DNA of 64,000 nt, taken from Kaistella carnis. Its GTDB lineage: Bacteria; Bacteroidota; Bacteroidia; Flavobacteriales; Weeksellaceae. How positions within the stretch are numbered: the stretch's first letter is position 1; every line of letters starts with the position of its first letter. This document shows positions 43,525-54,815 of the stretch, piece by piece. Below the pieces are notes generated by a model. The model saw only the letters and a program-made list of their open reading frames with translations. It ran no database searches and had not been told where the DNA came from. A program made the translations under genes and the position numbers. The stretch lies in NCBI RefSeq assembly GCF_003860585.1, contig NZ_CP034159.1:372001-436000 (forward strand), read 5' to 3'.

Positions 43525-44334
43525 TTATAGAGATAGGCGTTCTTTAAAATCTGATTGCAGAAAGAGTTTAATGTCTGATAGCGGAACTTTAATTAAAACA
43601 GTTCCGGCAGCATAGGCGGTTATTTCATACTGATTATAAAGAAAATATAAATACTCCTTATCAAAATAGAAATTATTATTTAACGGAATCTGTTTTACCA
43701 GGAGCATTTCTGCCTGTCCACGATCTGCATCATTTTTAAAGAAATTATCACTTAAAATTCGGTCCCAGATTTTGGGATCTTTTTCAGAAATTACATCATC
43801 CAGCTGAAGGGTTTTATTATTTTTAAGATCAAAAACTTTATACTTTTCATAATAATAACCATGAGCGCCACCTGTAAATCCATCGCCCGAATACTGTATT
43901 GTTAAGTAGTCAAATTCATTGGAAAATACCTTCATGTTGGAATTACTGTTCCATTTTTGCGCAGAAACGGGTGTGAAATCAGCCAGCGATTTTTTCTGCT
44001 CTTCGAAGTAATTTTTCTTTTTGAGGTTTAAAGCTTCCTTAAGATTTTCTGGTGAATACTCTTTTAAAAGAATATTTTCTGTGTGATAAATAGAGTCCAG
44101 AACAGCCTTATTTTTAATTGAAGGCAACATCAAAATGTTTGATTTATAGCTAAGCAACAGATTTTCGTTTACCCTTAGAGAATCATTTACGCTTATGGAA
44201 TCAACTGCAAAAAGAGTTGCTTCTTTTTTCGCCTGCTCCGTGGTATTTATTGTATTTTCTGTCGTGTTTTTTTCTTTGGTACAAGCCGTAAAAGTGAGGG
44301 CTAAAACACTTAAAATAATGAATGAATTTTTCAT
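43525..44334 (-). CDS. DUF3298/DUF4163 domain lipoprotein (RsiV-like fold)
   Basis: 269 residues. A lipoprotein signal ends at Cys18 (LTFTACTKEK). The N-terminal mature part is Thr/Glu-rich. From about residue 130, QYSGDGFTGGAHGYYYEKYK is the conserved block of DUF3298 proteins, followed by LDDVISEKDPKIWDRILSD and a C-terminal YFLYNQYEITAYAAGTVLIK. The same fold occurs in RsiV, which binds lysozyme, but such a role here is only a possibility. It stands alone between two terminators. Confidence 0.9.
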   Translation of the reverse strand: MKNSFIILSVLALTFTACTKEKNTTENTINTTEQAKKEATLFAVDSISVNDSLRVNENLLLSYKSNILMLPSIKNKAVLDSIYHTENILLKEYSPENLKEALNLKKKNYFEEQKKSLADFTPVSAQKWNSNSNMKVFSNEFDYLTIQYSGDGFTGGAHGYYYEKYKVFDLKNNKTLQLDDVISEKDPKIWDRILSDNFFKNDADRGQAEMLLVKQIPLNNNFYFDKEYLYFLYNQYEITAYAAGTVLIKVPLSDIKLFLQSDFKERLSL

Positions 44335-44394
44335 TTTTAAATTTAATAAAAAGATTCTATTTATAAAAAAGAATTTTGAATGAGTAATTATAAT

Positions 44395-44424
44395 AAAAAA
44401 AACTGCCCAAATTTTGAGCAGTTT
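44395..44424 (-). terminator. Intrinsic terminator of gyrB
   Basis: Stem AAACTGCCCAA / TTTTGAGCAGTTT (one C-A mismatch) with a T-run on the minus strand, about 22 bp beyond the gyrB stop codon. Confidence 0.8.
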
Positions 44425-44445
44425 ATATTTAAAGATATTGGGTTT

Positions 44446-46419
<1,974 letters not shown>

Positions 46420-46546
46420 TTACTACTTTTGATTAAAATTTTACTGAAAATAAAGTGATTTTCTTCTATTTCAAAATGCTAACAAATATACTGAATTTCC
46501 TCGGAATATGAAAGTTAAAGAAGTCATAAAATTGGGTTGGTTTTCA

Positions 46547-46577
46547 ACAAAAAAATCCTCAAAATTTGAGGATTTTT
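46547..46577 (-). terminator. Intrinsic terminator of lysS
   Basis: Near-perfect palindrome AAAAATCCTCAAA / TTTGAGGATTTTT centred at 46564, with T-runs on both sides. It is 20 bp beyond the lysS stop and about 165 bp upstream of gyrB. Confidence 0.9.
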
Positions 46578-46597
46578 ATTTTTTGGAAGAATAAAAT

Positions 46598-48295
46598 TTA
46601 GATTGTTTTCATCCAAACCACATCATCAATTTTCTCCACTTTTACTAAATTATATTTAGTTAAATTTTTCGTCGCTTTGTCCCATTTCTTTCCGGAAAGT
46701 TGAGATTTTACTTTCACAACGCCTAAAGTCATCGGTTCTTCTGAAGAATTCAAAATCTCCAAAACCAATTTCTCATCTTCATCCAGTTCGAAAGTTGGCG
46801 TTGCTTTTTCCGGTTTCATTTGTGGGAAAAATAAAACTTCCTGAATGGATGGATTGTTCGTTAAATACATGATCAAACGGTCCATTCCAATTCCTAAACC
46901 TGACGTTGGCGGCATTCCGTATTCCAAGGCACGTAAGAAATCCTGGTCGATGAACATTGCTTCATCATCACCTTTTTTACCTAATTCTACTTGTTTCTCA
47001 AAACGCTCTCTTTGATCGATCGGATCATTTAATTCCGAATAAGCATTCGCGATTTCTTTTCCACAAATCATCAATTCGAAACGTTCGGTTAAACCTTCTT
47101 TGCTTCTGTGTTTTTTTGTTAAAGGCGACATTTCGATAGGGTAGTCGGTAATGAAAGTTGGCTGAATAAAGTTTCCTTCACATTTTCCCCCAAAAATTTC
47201 ATCAATTAATTTTCCTTTACCCATCGTTTCATTGACGTCAATTCCGATCGATTTTGCGAAATCAAAAAGTTCTTGTTCTGATTTCCCAGTAATATCAAAT
47301 CCGGTGTATTTTATAATCGCATCTGTCATTGAAATTCTCTCAAACGGTGCTTTGAAATCAATTTCCTGCTCTCCGAATTTTCCTTTCGTAGTTCCATTTA
47401 CCTGAATCGCACAGTATTCCACTAATTTTTCCGTGAAATCCATCATCCAATTGTAGTCTTTGTAAGCTACATAAATTTCCATTACGGTAAATTCCGGATT
47501 GTGAGTTCTGTCCATACCTTCATTTCTGAAGTTTTTCGAGAATTCATAAACACCATCAAAACCACCTACAATCAATCTTTTCAGATATAATTCGTTGGCA
47601 ATTCTTAAATATAATGGAATGTCTAAAGCGTTGTGATGCGTGATAAACGGTCTTGCAGCGGCTCCACCTGGGATTGACTGTAAAACAGGTGTTTCCACTT
47701 CAAAATATCCTGCATTATTAAAGTAGGTTCGCATCGCATTGAACAATTTTGTTCTTTTAATGAAAACTTCTTTAACTTGTGGATTTACGATTAAATCTAC
47801 ATAACGTTGTCTGTATCGAAGTTCAGGACCATTGAAAGCGTCGAAAGTATTTCCCTCAGCATCAACTTTCGGTAACGGAAGCGGTCTTAATGATTTTGTT
47901 AGAATTTTGAAATCCGTAACCTTCACGGTCATTTCACCAACTTGCGTGTTGAACAGTTCACCTTCAATTCCGATGATATCACCGATGTCTAAAAGGTGTT
48001 TGTAAACGTCATTGTAAAGTGTTTTATCTTCACCAGTACAGATTTCATCTCTATTAAAGTAAACCTGAATTTTACCTTCCGAATCCTGAAGTTCCGCAAA
48101 ACTTGCTTTCCCCTGAATTCTACGACTCATCAAACGACCTGCAATCGTAACTTTTTTACCTTCAACAAAATCTTGCTTAATGGTTTTGGTCGTTTCTGTA
48201 ATTTTATATTCATCGGCTGGAAAAGCGTTAATACCCATTTTTTCAAGGGTTTGTAACTTTTCTCTCCTGATAATTTCCTGTTCTGATAACTGCAT
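46598..48295 (-). CDS. lysS: Lysyl-tRNA synthetase (class II)
   Basis: 565 residues. The N-terminal OB-fold anticodon domain (about 50-160) contains VTIAGRLMSRRIQGKASFAE. The class II core has motif 1 around FEVETPVLQSIPGGAAARPF, motif 2 in YEFSKNFRNEGMDRTHNPEF and motif 3 in GLGIGMDRLIMYLT. Beyond motif 3 there is an extra about 65 residues (from LDEDEKLVLEILNSSEEP) that looks like a winged helix, an extension typical of Bacteroidota LysS. It charges tRNA-Lys. A promoter with TTG and TAAATTTG lies at 48318-48349. Confidence 0.98.
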   Translation of the reverse strand: MQLSEQEIIRREKLQTLEKMGINAFPADEYKITETTKTIKQDFVEGKKVTIAGRLMSRRIQGKASFAELQDSEGKIQVYFNRDEICTGEDKTLYNDVYKHLLDIGDIIGIEGELFNTQVGEMTVKVTDFKILTKSLRPLPLPKVDAEGNTFDAFNGPELRYRQRYVDLIVNPQVKEVFIKRTKLFNAMRTYFNNAGYFEVETPVLQSIPGGAAARPFITHHNALDIPLYLRIANELYLKRLIVGGFDGVYEFSKNFRNEGMDRTHNPEFTVMEIYVAYKDYNWMMDFTEKLVEYCAIQVNGTTKGKFGEQEIDFKAPFERISMTDAIIKYTGFDITGKSEQELFDFAKSIGIDVNETMGKGKLIDEIFGGKCEGNFIQPTFITDYPIEMSPLTKKHRSKEGLTERFELMICGKEIANAYSELNDPIDQRERFEKQVELGKKGDDEAMFIDQDFLRALEYGMPPTSGLGIGMDRLIMYLTNNPSIQEVLFFPQMKPEKATPTFELDEDEKLVLEILNSSEEPMTLGVVKVKSQLSGKKWDKATKNLTKYNLVKVEKIDDVVWMKTI

Positions 48296-48317
48296 TTGTC
48301 TTGCTATTTTAAGAGTG

Positions 48318-48349
48318 CAAATTTAGTAAATTTTTCGCTAAGATTTCAA
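48318..48349 (-). promoter_or_regulatory. Promoter of lysS
   Basis: On the minus strand TTG (48349-48347), a 21-bp spacer and TAAATTTG (48325-48318) match the Bacteroidota consensus. The -7 box ends 22 bp before the lysS ATG. Confidence 0.6.
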
Positions 48350-48514
48350 TGTTGAAATTCAAGATAGATTTACAGATTGAGTAGTAATTATTTCATTTTT
48401 AAAAGTCATTTCATTTCTAAAGATTTTCCTCCAGATAAACATGATATTTATTTGGATTGATTCCAAATCTGCAACATATTATATTCTATCTACTATTTTC
48501 CGTAAATTTGTGTT

Positions 48515-48898
48515 GTGAAAAAATGGTTTATTTATTTCCTATTGTGTACTTATCTTACTTCTTTTAGTGAGGTCAGACAACTGGTGAAAATGCCGAGATT
48601 GGTTGAGCATTTTATTTCACACAAAATGGCGAATCACGATATGTCAATTTATGCCTTCATTAAGATGCATTATATTGATGAGCATATTGTAGACAGTGAT
48701 TACAAACAGGATATGAAACTGCCTTTCAAAACGCATGATTTTTCCCATTCGATTGTTAATCTCAATATTCCGCCAGAAAGTCCAAGTTTAAACATTTTAC
48801 AACAATCCATTTATGTGGATCGTTCGACTCATTTTTCGTATTCTGAAAAATACTATCCTTCGGTTTTTTCTAAAATTTGGGAACCTCCAAAAATTTAA
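48515..48898 (+). CDS. Small protein of unknown function preceding the metal efflux genes
   Basis: 127 residues starting with GTG at 48515, which gives a hydrophobic N-terminus (MKKWFIYFLLCTYLTSFSE) like a signal peptide or anchor; no ATG gives this. The mature part is rich in His and Met (HFISHKMANHDMS, KMHYIDEHIVD, KTHDFSHS), which could bind metal ions. A -7 box TAAATTTG (48503-48510) ends only four bases before the GTG. It lies 89 bp upstream of the membrane protein gene that leads into the RND efflux genes. I associate such small proteins with Bacteroidota heavy-metal efflux loci, but the family is not named. Confidence 0.72.
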   Translation: MKKWFIYFLLCTYLTSFSEVRQLVKMPRLVEHFISHKMANHDMSIYAFIKMHYIDEHIVDSDYKQDMKLPFKTHDFSHSIVNLNIPPESPSLNILQQSIYVDRSTHFSYSEKYYPSVFSKIWEPPKI

Positions 48899-48987
48899 TT
48901 TAAAATTTCAGTCTAAATAATGATGTCTGGTCTTTCGATTTTGACAGTCATTAATCTTACTTATAGTTTAATTTTAAATTAAAAAAA

Positions 48988-49497
48988 ATGGACGAATTAC
49001 ATTTGCATTTGGTGGTCAACCATATGCCGATTATATTTCCTATCGTTGGAATTATAATACTTCTTATCGGAATTTTCACTAAATCCGAAGTCACTAAACG
49101 AAACGCTTATATCATTTTTATTCTTGGAGCAATTACTTCCATTGCTGCCATGGGAACAGGTGAAGGTGCCGAAGATTCTGCAACAAAAATCGCAGGCCTT
49201 TCTGAAAATCTGATAAAAAAACATGAAGAAGTCTCTGAAATATTTGCAACCTTAACGTATGTTTTAGGAGCAATTTCCTTGATTGCTCTCATTGCCAGTT
49301 TAAAAAACTCCATCATCTCTAAATATGCCCCTTTTGTTGTTGGCATTTTCGCGGTCGTTGCATTATTTTTTGCACAGAAAGCCGGGACTACAGGCGGCGA
49401 AATTCGCCATACCGAAATCAGAACGGGCCAAGACTTCGACTATCGAAATTATGAAGGCAACGGTCCGGCTTCCAAAAGTGATAAACATGATGATTAA
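48988..49497 (+). CDS. Membrane protein of unknown function (DUF2231-like)
   Basis: 169 residues with four predicted membrane helices: about 11-27, 38-55, 84-104 and 112-126. The N-terminus MDELHLHLVVNHMPIIFPIV has the conserved His/His-Met residues of DUF2231-like membrane proteins, and ending TGGEIRHTEIRTGQDFDYR is typical for this type. It might bind heme or metals through His8, His12 and related residues; that is inference. It is 44 bp upstream of the CusA/CzcA gene on the same strand. Confidence 0.8.
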   Translation: MDELHLHLVVNHMPIIFPIVGIIILLIGIFTKSEVTKRNAYIIFILGAITSIAAMGTGEGAEDSATKIAGLSENLIKKHEEVSEIFATLTYVLGAISLIALIASLKNSIISKYAPFVVGIFAVVALFFAQKAGTTGGEIRHTEIRTGQDFDYRNYEGNGPASKSDKHDD

Positions 49498-49541
49498 CAA
49501 TGTCAGCGTATCATGCTCTGGCAACTTTTTAAAGAAAAAAT

Positions 49542-52500
49542 ATGCTTAATAAAATAATAGAATTTTCCATAAAAAATAAACTGATCATCATTTTGATGAC
49601 GCTTGGTTTAATTATTTATGGATTGTTTGAACTCAGAAATCTCCCGATTGATGCGGTTCCTGATATCACGGATAATCAGGTTCAGATCATTACCGTTTCG
49701 CCAAGTTTGGGCGCGCCCGATGTCGAACGGTTTATCACCTTTCCTTTAGAACAGATCAATTACAATATTCAGGGAATCAAGGAAATGCGAAGTTTTTCGC
49801 GCTTTGGTTTATCGGTAATTACGATTGTCTTTCATGACGATATCGATTTAATGTCTGCTCGTCAACAAGTTGCAGAACGGCTTCAACAAGTCTCGAAGGA
49901 TATTCCTGTAAGTTTAGGAGTTCCGCAAATGGCCCCAATTTCCACGGGTTTAGGGGAGATTTATCAATATGTTGTCCGTCCGAAAAAAGGCTACGAACAT
50001 CGCTATAATCCGATGGAATTACGAACCATTCAGGATTGGATCGTTCGCCGACAATTACTTGGAACTCCCGGAGTAGCAGACGTTGCCAGTTTTGGTGGCT
50101 ATTTAAAACAATATGAAGTCGCTATAAATCCCGCCATTCTTAAATCGATGGGCGTTACGATTACCGAAGTTTTTGATGCCTTGCAAAAAAACAATCAAAA
50201 TACTGGTGGTGCTTATATTGAAAAAGGACCAAGCGTTTTGTTTATCAGAACGGAAGGTTTGATGAATCAAATTCCGGACATTGAAAATACGGTCGTCAAA
50301 AATTTGCAGGATGGAACTCCGGTTCTCATTAAAAATATTGGGAAGGTTCAATACGGAAAAGCCATCCGTTACGGTGCGATGACTTATAATGGCGAAGGCG
50401 AAGTTGCCGGCGCCGTCGTAATGATGATGAAAGGAGCGAACTCCAATGAAGTCATCAAAGACGTAAAAGGCAGGATTGAAGAAATTCAAAAAACACTTCC
50501 GGAAGGAGTGAAAATCGATGCTTTTCTGGACCGAACAAAAATGGTGAATAACGCCATCAGTACGGTAAGTAAAAACTTATTGGAAGGTGCTTTGATCGTC
50601 ATATTCGTCTTGGTTTTATTTCTTGGAAATTTCCGTGCAGGACTTTTAGTTGCGTCGGTTATTCCTTTGGCAATGCTTTTCGCCATTATCATGATGAATA
50701 TTTTCGGTGTTTCCGGAAACTTAATGAGTTTAGGAGCGCTGGATTTTGGATTGATTGTCGATGGAGCGGTCATAATTGTGGAAGCTATTCTGCATCGATT
50801 CAAACATTTGACAAAATTCCAGGACAAAAAGATCTCTCAGGAATTTATGGATAGAGAAGTTTATACTTCTTCCAGTACCATGATGAATTCGGCAGTTTTC
50901 GGACAGATCATTATTCTGATTGTTTACTTGCCGATTTTAACTTTACAGGGAATTGAAGGAAAGATGTTTAAACCAATGGCACAAACCGTAATCTTCGCAT
51001 TACTGGGTGCTTTCATCCTTTCTCTGACTTACATTCCAATGATGAGTTCTTTGTTTTTATCTAAAAAGATAGATTTAAAGAAAAACTTCTCAGATAAAAT
51101 GATGGCAAAGTTTGAAGCCTTTTACCATCGAACTTTAAATTTTGTTTTAAAGATTCCTAATCTGGTTTTCTTCAGCGTTGTCGGATTATTTTTAATCTCT
51201 TTATTCGTCATGTCGAGATTGGGTGGCGAATTTATTCCGTCCCTTCCAGAAGGAGATTTTGCTGTTGATACGAGAGTTTTACCAGGAAGTAATCTGAAAA
51301 CATCTACTGACGCTGTGCAGAAATCTTCCAGAATATTAATGAAGAAATTTCCGGAAATCGAAAAGATTGTCGGGAAAACTGGAAGCAGTGAAATCCCAAC
51401 CGATCCAATGCCAATAGATGCAAGTGATATGATGATCATCTTAAAACCTCGCAAAGAATGGACATCTGCTACAACTTATAATGAGTTATCGGAAAAGATG
51501 TCCGCCGAATTAAAGAAAAATCTGGTCGGCGTAACGTATTCTTTCCAATATCCTGTCGCTATGCGTTTTAACGAACTGATGACCGGAGCGAGGCAAGATG
51601 TTGTTTGTAAAATTTACGGTGAAGATCTCGATACTTTAAAATTGTACGCCGAAAAATTAGGTGACATTTCCAAGAAGATCAACGGCGCTCAAAATATTTA
51701 CGTAGAACCAATTTCCGGAATGCCGCAAATCGTGATTTCCTACAAAAGAGAAGCGCTTTCGCAGTTCGGATTAAATGTCGAAGATGTCAACAACATTGTC
51801 AACACAGCATTTGCCGGACAATCAACAGGTTCCGTTTTCGAAGGCGAGAAGAAATTCGATTTGGTCGTCCGGTTAGATGGCGAGCAAAGAAAAAATGTTG
51901 ATGATGTAAACAATCTTTTAATTTCCACACCAACCGGAACTGAAATTCCGTTAAGCACCGTTGCTGCGGTCGAACTTAGAGAAAGTGTCAATCAAATCCA
52001 GCGTGAAAATGCACAACGCAGGATCATCGTCGGCTTCAATGTCAGAAACCGCGATATTCAGTCCACCGTCGAGGATTTACAAAAAGTGGTCGAAAAAGAT
52101 TTCAAACTTCCACCAGGATATTCAATTTCGTACGGTGGAACTTTTGAGAACCTTCAACATGCGAAATCCCGTTTAATGATAGCAGTTCCCATCAGTTTAT
52201 TGCTGATTTTACTGATGCTTTATTTCGCCTTTAATTCCGTAAAATACGGCTTGCTCATTTTCTCCGCAATTCCACTTTCTATGATTGGCGGAATTATGTC
52301 GCTCTGGATTCGAGGAATGAATTTTAGTATTTCCGCCGGCGTCGGTTTCATCGCACTTTTCGGAGTTGCCGTCTTAAATGGAATCGTTTTAATCGCAGAA
52401 TTTAACCGCCAGAAATTGCATCATTCAGATTTAAAAGACGTCGTAAAAATCGGTGGAAGAACCAGATTACGTCCGGTTTTAATGACTGCCTTAGTAGCCT

Positions 52501-52712
52501 CACTCGGCTTTTTACCAATGGCACTAAGTCAAGGCGAAGGCGCAGAAGTGCAAAGACCGTTAGCAACAGTCGTCATCGGCGGATTGCTCTTGGCCACGTT
52601 CCTCACGCTCTATTTGTTGCCCCTAATTTACATTTGGTTTGAAGAACATTTCCCAGACCGACGTAAAAAAATTGTAGAAATAAGTGCAGAAGAAGATGGT
52701 TATGATGAATAG
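49542..52712 (+). CDS. cusA: Heavy-metal efflux RND transporter (CusA/CzcA family)
   Basis: 1056 residues, the size of a full inner-membrane HME-RND pump. It starts with the family's LNKIIEFSIKNKLIIILMT helix. The proton relay in the fourth membrane helix reads GALDFGLIVDGAVIIVEA near residue 400, the family form with two Asp and a Glu. Other blocks are RNLPIDAVPDITDNQVQIIT and PMALSQGEGAEVQRPLATVV. The metal cannot be assigned with certainty; Cu/Ag, or Zn/Co/Cd, are candidates. Adaptor and TolC genes follow, giving a complete tripartite system. Confidence 0.93.
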   Translation: MLNKIIEFSIKNKLIIILMTLGLIIYGLFELRNLPIDAVPDITDNQVQIITVSPSLGAPDVERFITFPLEQINYNIQGIKEMRSFSRFGLSVITIVFHDDIDLMSARQQVAERLQQVSKDIPVSLGVPQMAPISTGLGEIYQYVVRPKKGYEHRYNPMELRTIQDWIVRRQLLGTPGVADVASFGGYLKQYEVAINPAILKSMGVTITEVFDALQKNNQNTGGAYIEKGPSVLFIRTEGLMNQIPDIENTVVKNLQDGTPVLIKNIGKVQYGKAIRYGAMTYNGEGEVAGAVVMMMKGANSNEVIKDVKGRIEEIQKTLPEGVKIDAFLDRTKMVNNAISTVSKNLLEGALIVIFVLVLFLGNFRAGLLVASVIPLAMLFAIIMMNIFGVSGNLMSLGALDFGLIVDGAVIIVEAILHRFKHLTKFQDKKISQEFMDREVYTSSSTMMNSAVFGQIIILIVYLPILTLQGIEGKMFKPMAQTVIFALLGAFILSLTYIPMMSSLFLSKKIDLKKNFSDKMMAKFEAFYHRTLNFVLKIPNLVFFSVVGLFLISLFVMSRLGGEFIPSLPEGDFAVDTRVLPGSNLKTSTDAVQKSSRILMKKFPEIEKIVGKTGSSEIPTDPMPIDASDMMIILKPRKEWTSATTYNELSEKMSAELKKNLVGVTYSFQYPVAMRFNELMTGARQDVVCKIYGEDLDTLKLYAEKLGDISKKINGAQNIYVEPISGMPQIVISYKREALSQFGLNVEDVNNIVNTAFAGQSTGSVFEGEKKFDLVVRLDGEQRKNVDDVNNLLISTPTGTEIPLSTVAAVELRESVNQIQRENAQRRIIVGFNVRNRDIQSTVEDLQKVVEKDFKLPPGYSISYGGTFENLQHAKSRLMIAVPISLLLILLMLYFAFNSVKYGLLIFSAIPLSMIGGIMSLWIRGMNFSISAGVGFIALFGVAVLNGIVLIAEFNRQKLHHSDLKDVVKIGGRTRLRPVLMTALVASLGFLPMALSQGEGAEVQRPLATVVIGGLLLATFLTLYLLPLIYIWFEEHFPDRRKKIVEISAEEDGYDE

Positions 52713-52870
52713 TTTTTTTTGGGCAGACATTTCCGCCTTCCGTTCCCGCTTTTTTTATTGCTGGCTTTGACAAGCTCAGCCACCAATAAAAAAGGGCTTC
52801 GCTCACAACGAGGAACGAGTTTCGACGATTCAAATAAAAATATAAAAACTAGAGTCAAGTCGGGCTGCAG
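52713..52870. repeat. Intergenic structured repeat, copy B
   Basis: Begins TTTTTTTTGGGCAGACATTT and ends CAAGTCGGGCTGCAGAT, matching copy A at 26297-26393 at both ends. The central stem is CTTTTTTATTG / CAATAAAAAAG with inner CTGGC / CAGCC-like pairing. Relative to copy A there is an extra about 55 bp before the CAAGTCGGG end. It follows the CusA stop directly and separates it from tolC. Confidence 0.75.
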
Positions 52871-52908
52871 ATTTTAGATAAAATAAAAAGTCAGATAAAG
52901 ATAAAGTT

Positions 52909-52975
52909 TCATACAACTTTTGCAAACTTTTAACTGACTTAAAGAAATAAAACTTTTGCCTCTTTTGCGGTAAAA
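52909..52975 (+). repeat. About 65-bp repeat R1 upstream of tolC (plus orientation)
   Basis: Contains ACTTTTGCAAACTTTTAACT and ends AAAACTTTTGCCTCTTTTGC-GGTAAAA. A closely similar sequence occurs inverted at 55958-56022 and again, more diverged, in plus orientation at 56035-56100. R1 ends about 16 bp before the tolC ATG, so it forms the tolC leader or promoter region. Confidence 0.7.
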
Positions 52976-52990
52976 AAAAAATTTATAAAA

Positions 52991-54214
52991 ATGAAACAAC
53001 TTATAAAAATAATAACAGCATTTTCAGTTTTGATCGCCATTCAACTGAAAGCACAAACGCCTATTTCCCTGGAATCCGCCTACGAAAAAGCCTTTAAAAA
53101 CAATCTGAATTTAAAGAATGGACAACTTCGGATTGATTATCAGGATAAGATCAAAAAATCTTACGCCGTTGTTGATCCCTTAAATATCTCCGGGGAAATT
53201 GGGCAGTTTGTGTCTGCTTATACCGACAACAAATTTTCGGTCAATCAAACCTTAAGGTTGCCCGGATTCTACAATTCCCAAAAACAGGTTTTGATGGAGG
53301 AATGGAAAAATTCAATGTTAAATTTAGACGTTCAGAAATGGCAACTTAAACGTGAGATCGCTTTAATTTATAATGAACTCAATTATCAGAACGAAAAAGA
53401 AAAATTGCTTTTGAGAGCCGATTCTATTTATACCAATTATTACAGAAGAGCAGAATTTCGACTCAAAAAAGGAGAAAGTAATATTCTGGAAAAAACCACT
53501 GCTGAAAATTACAGAAGTCAGGCAGAAATTCAATTGACAAATCTGAAGAAAGACCGGGAAGTTTCCCTTTATCAGTTTAATTATCTGATCAATGATGAAA
53601 CAATGTATTCAAACGAAAATTCGAATTTCTATGAAATGAATGGTCTGACTCAAGATCTAAATTATGTTGGAAATCCCATCGTGTTAAAACAATTGGAACA
53701 GCAGAAAGCGATAGAACTGGCTAAACTAAATGCAGAGAAATCGAAACTTTTGCCGACGTTCAATATTGGGTATAATAATTCCAGCATGTACGGAACCGGC
53801 GCCGATGACAAGTTTTATGAAAGATCAGCACGTTTTCATTCCGGCATGATTGGCGTTGGAATTCCACTTTTTAATGGAGCGCAGAAATCATTAATTGAAG
53901 GTCAGAAAATCAATCAACTCATCGCTGAAAACAATTATGAATTTGGTTCCAAAAATTTAAAAAACCAATACGCAACCCTTTTCGGTGAATATGAAAAACT
54001 AAAAAGTGAATCCGATTATTACAAATCCAAAGGTTTAAAAAATGCAGAAACCATTATGAAAACTGCAAACCGATTGTATTATGAAGGTGAAATCAACTAT
54101 CTGGAATGGTCGATTTTAATCAACCAAAGTTTAGACATTCAAAACAAATTCATCGACACGCAAAAATTGCTGAATGAAAAAATAATTCAGTTAAATAATC
54201 TAACGCAACAATAA
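52991..54214 (+). CDS. TolC family outer-membrane efflux protein
   Basis: 407 residues with a signal peptide (to about IQLKAQ). The mature protein has the two-fold repeated coiled-coil layout of TolC-like channels: ISLESAYEKAFKNNLNLKNG at the N-terminus and GVGIPLFNGAQKSLIEGQKI at the start of the second half, ending with LIQLNNLTQQ-like helices. It provides the outer-membrane duct for the CusA/CzcA pump. It is 15 bp upstream of the cytochrome b gene. Confidence 0.92.
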   Translation: MKQLIKIITAFSVLIAIQLKAQTPISLESAYEKAFKNNLNLKNGQLRIDYQDKIKKSYAVVDPLNISGEIGQFVSAYTDNKFSVNQTLRLPGFYNSQKQVLMEEWKNSMLNLDVQKWQLKREIALIYNELNYQNEKEKLLLRADSIYTNYYRRAEFRLKKGESNILEKTTAENYRSQAEIQLTNLKKDREVSLYQFNYLINDETMYSNENSNFYEMNGLTQDLNYVGNPIVLKQLEQQKAIELAKLNAEKSKLLPTFNIGYNNSSMYGTGADDKFYERSARFHSGMIGVGIPLFNGAQKSLIEGQKINQLIAENNYEFGSKNLKNQYATLFGEYEKLKSESDYYKSKGLKNAETIMKTANRLYYEGEINYLEWSILINQSLDIQNKFIDTQKLLNEKIIQLNNLTQQ

Positions 54215-54229
54215 TTTAAAATAAACAAA

Positions 54230-54799
54230 ATGAAAACATATACCGTCCTTCACCGCGTCCTTCACTGGATTTTTGCAATAGGAATCCTGGTTTTATTTAC
54301 CACAGGATTTCTCAGAATGTACTGGATGAGCAAAACAGTCATTTCAGATGCTGTTAATAAAAACGCGTCAATTCAAGCTCTTAATTTAAATAAACAAAGT
54401 CTTCGAACCATCGTTCATTCCGTTCAGGGTCCGATGTTTGAGTGGCATGTTTATGCGGCTTATATTATTACTTTGGCCTTTGTGATCAGAATCATTTACA
54501 TGCTCATAAAAGGAATTAAATTTCCGAATCCTTTTTTAAAAACGACGACTGCTAAGGAGAAATTTCAAGGTTTTATCTACGTCGCATTTTACGTGTTAAT
54601 AGCCATGCAAATAATTACAGGAAGTGTTTTAAAATTTGAGATTGGCTCAGAATCTTTCGCTGATTTAGCGGAAACTACGCACAAACTCGCGGTTTACTGG
54701 ATGCCAATTTTCGTTCTTTTACACTTCGGCGGAATTGCCATTTCTGAAAATACAAATCGAAAAGGAATCACCTCAAAAATGATCGGTGGTGAATCTTAA
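54230..54799 (+). CDS. Cytochrome b/b6 domain (cytochrome b561-like) membrane protein
   Basis: 189 residues with four membrane helices. Heme-binding histidines are plausible in YTVLHRVLHWIFAIGILV (8, 12), in WHVYAAYIITLAF (helix 2) and in the final helices (TTHKLAVYWMPIFVLLHFGG). The fold matches di-heme cytochrome b561/PF01292 proteins that pass electrons across the inner membrane. It is sandwiched between tolC and the RND adaptor gene, so it is co-transcribed with metal efflux, possibly to control metal redox state. Confidence 0.88.
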   Translation: MKTYTVLHRVLHWIFAIGILVLFTTGFLRMYWMSKTVISDAVNKNASIQALNLNKQSLRTIVHSVQGPMFEWHVYAAYIITLAFVIRIIYMLIKGIKFPNPFLKTTTAKEKFQGFIYVAFYVLIAMQIITGSVLKFEIGSESFADLAETTHKLAVYWMPIFVLLHFGGIAISENTNRKGITSKMIGGES

Positions 54800-54815
54800 C
54801 AACAAAATTTTTAAA

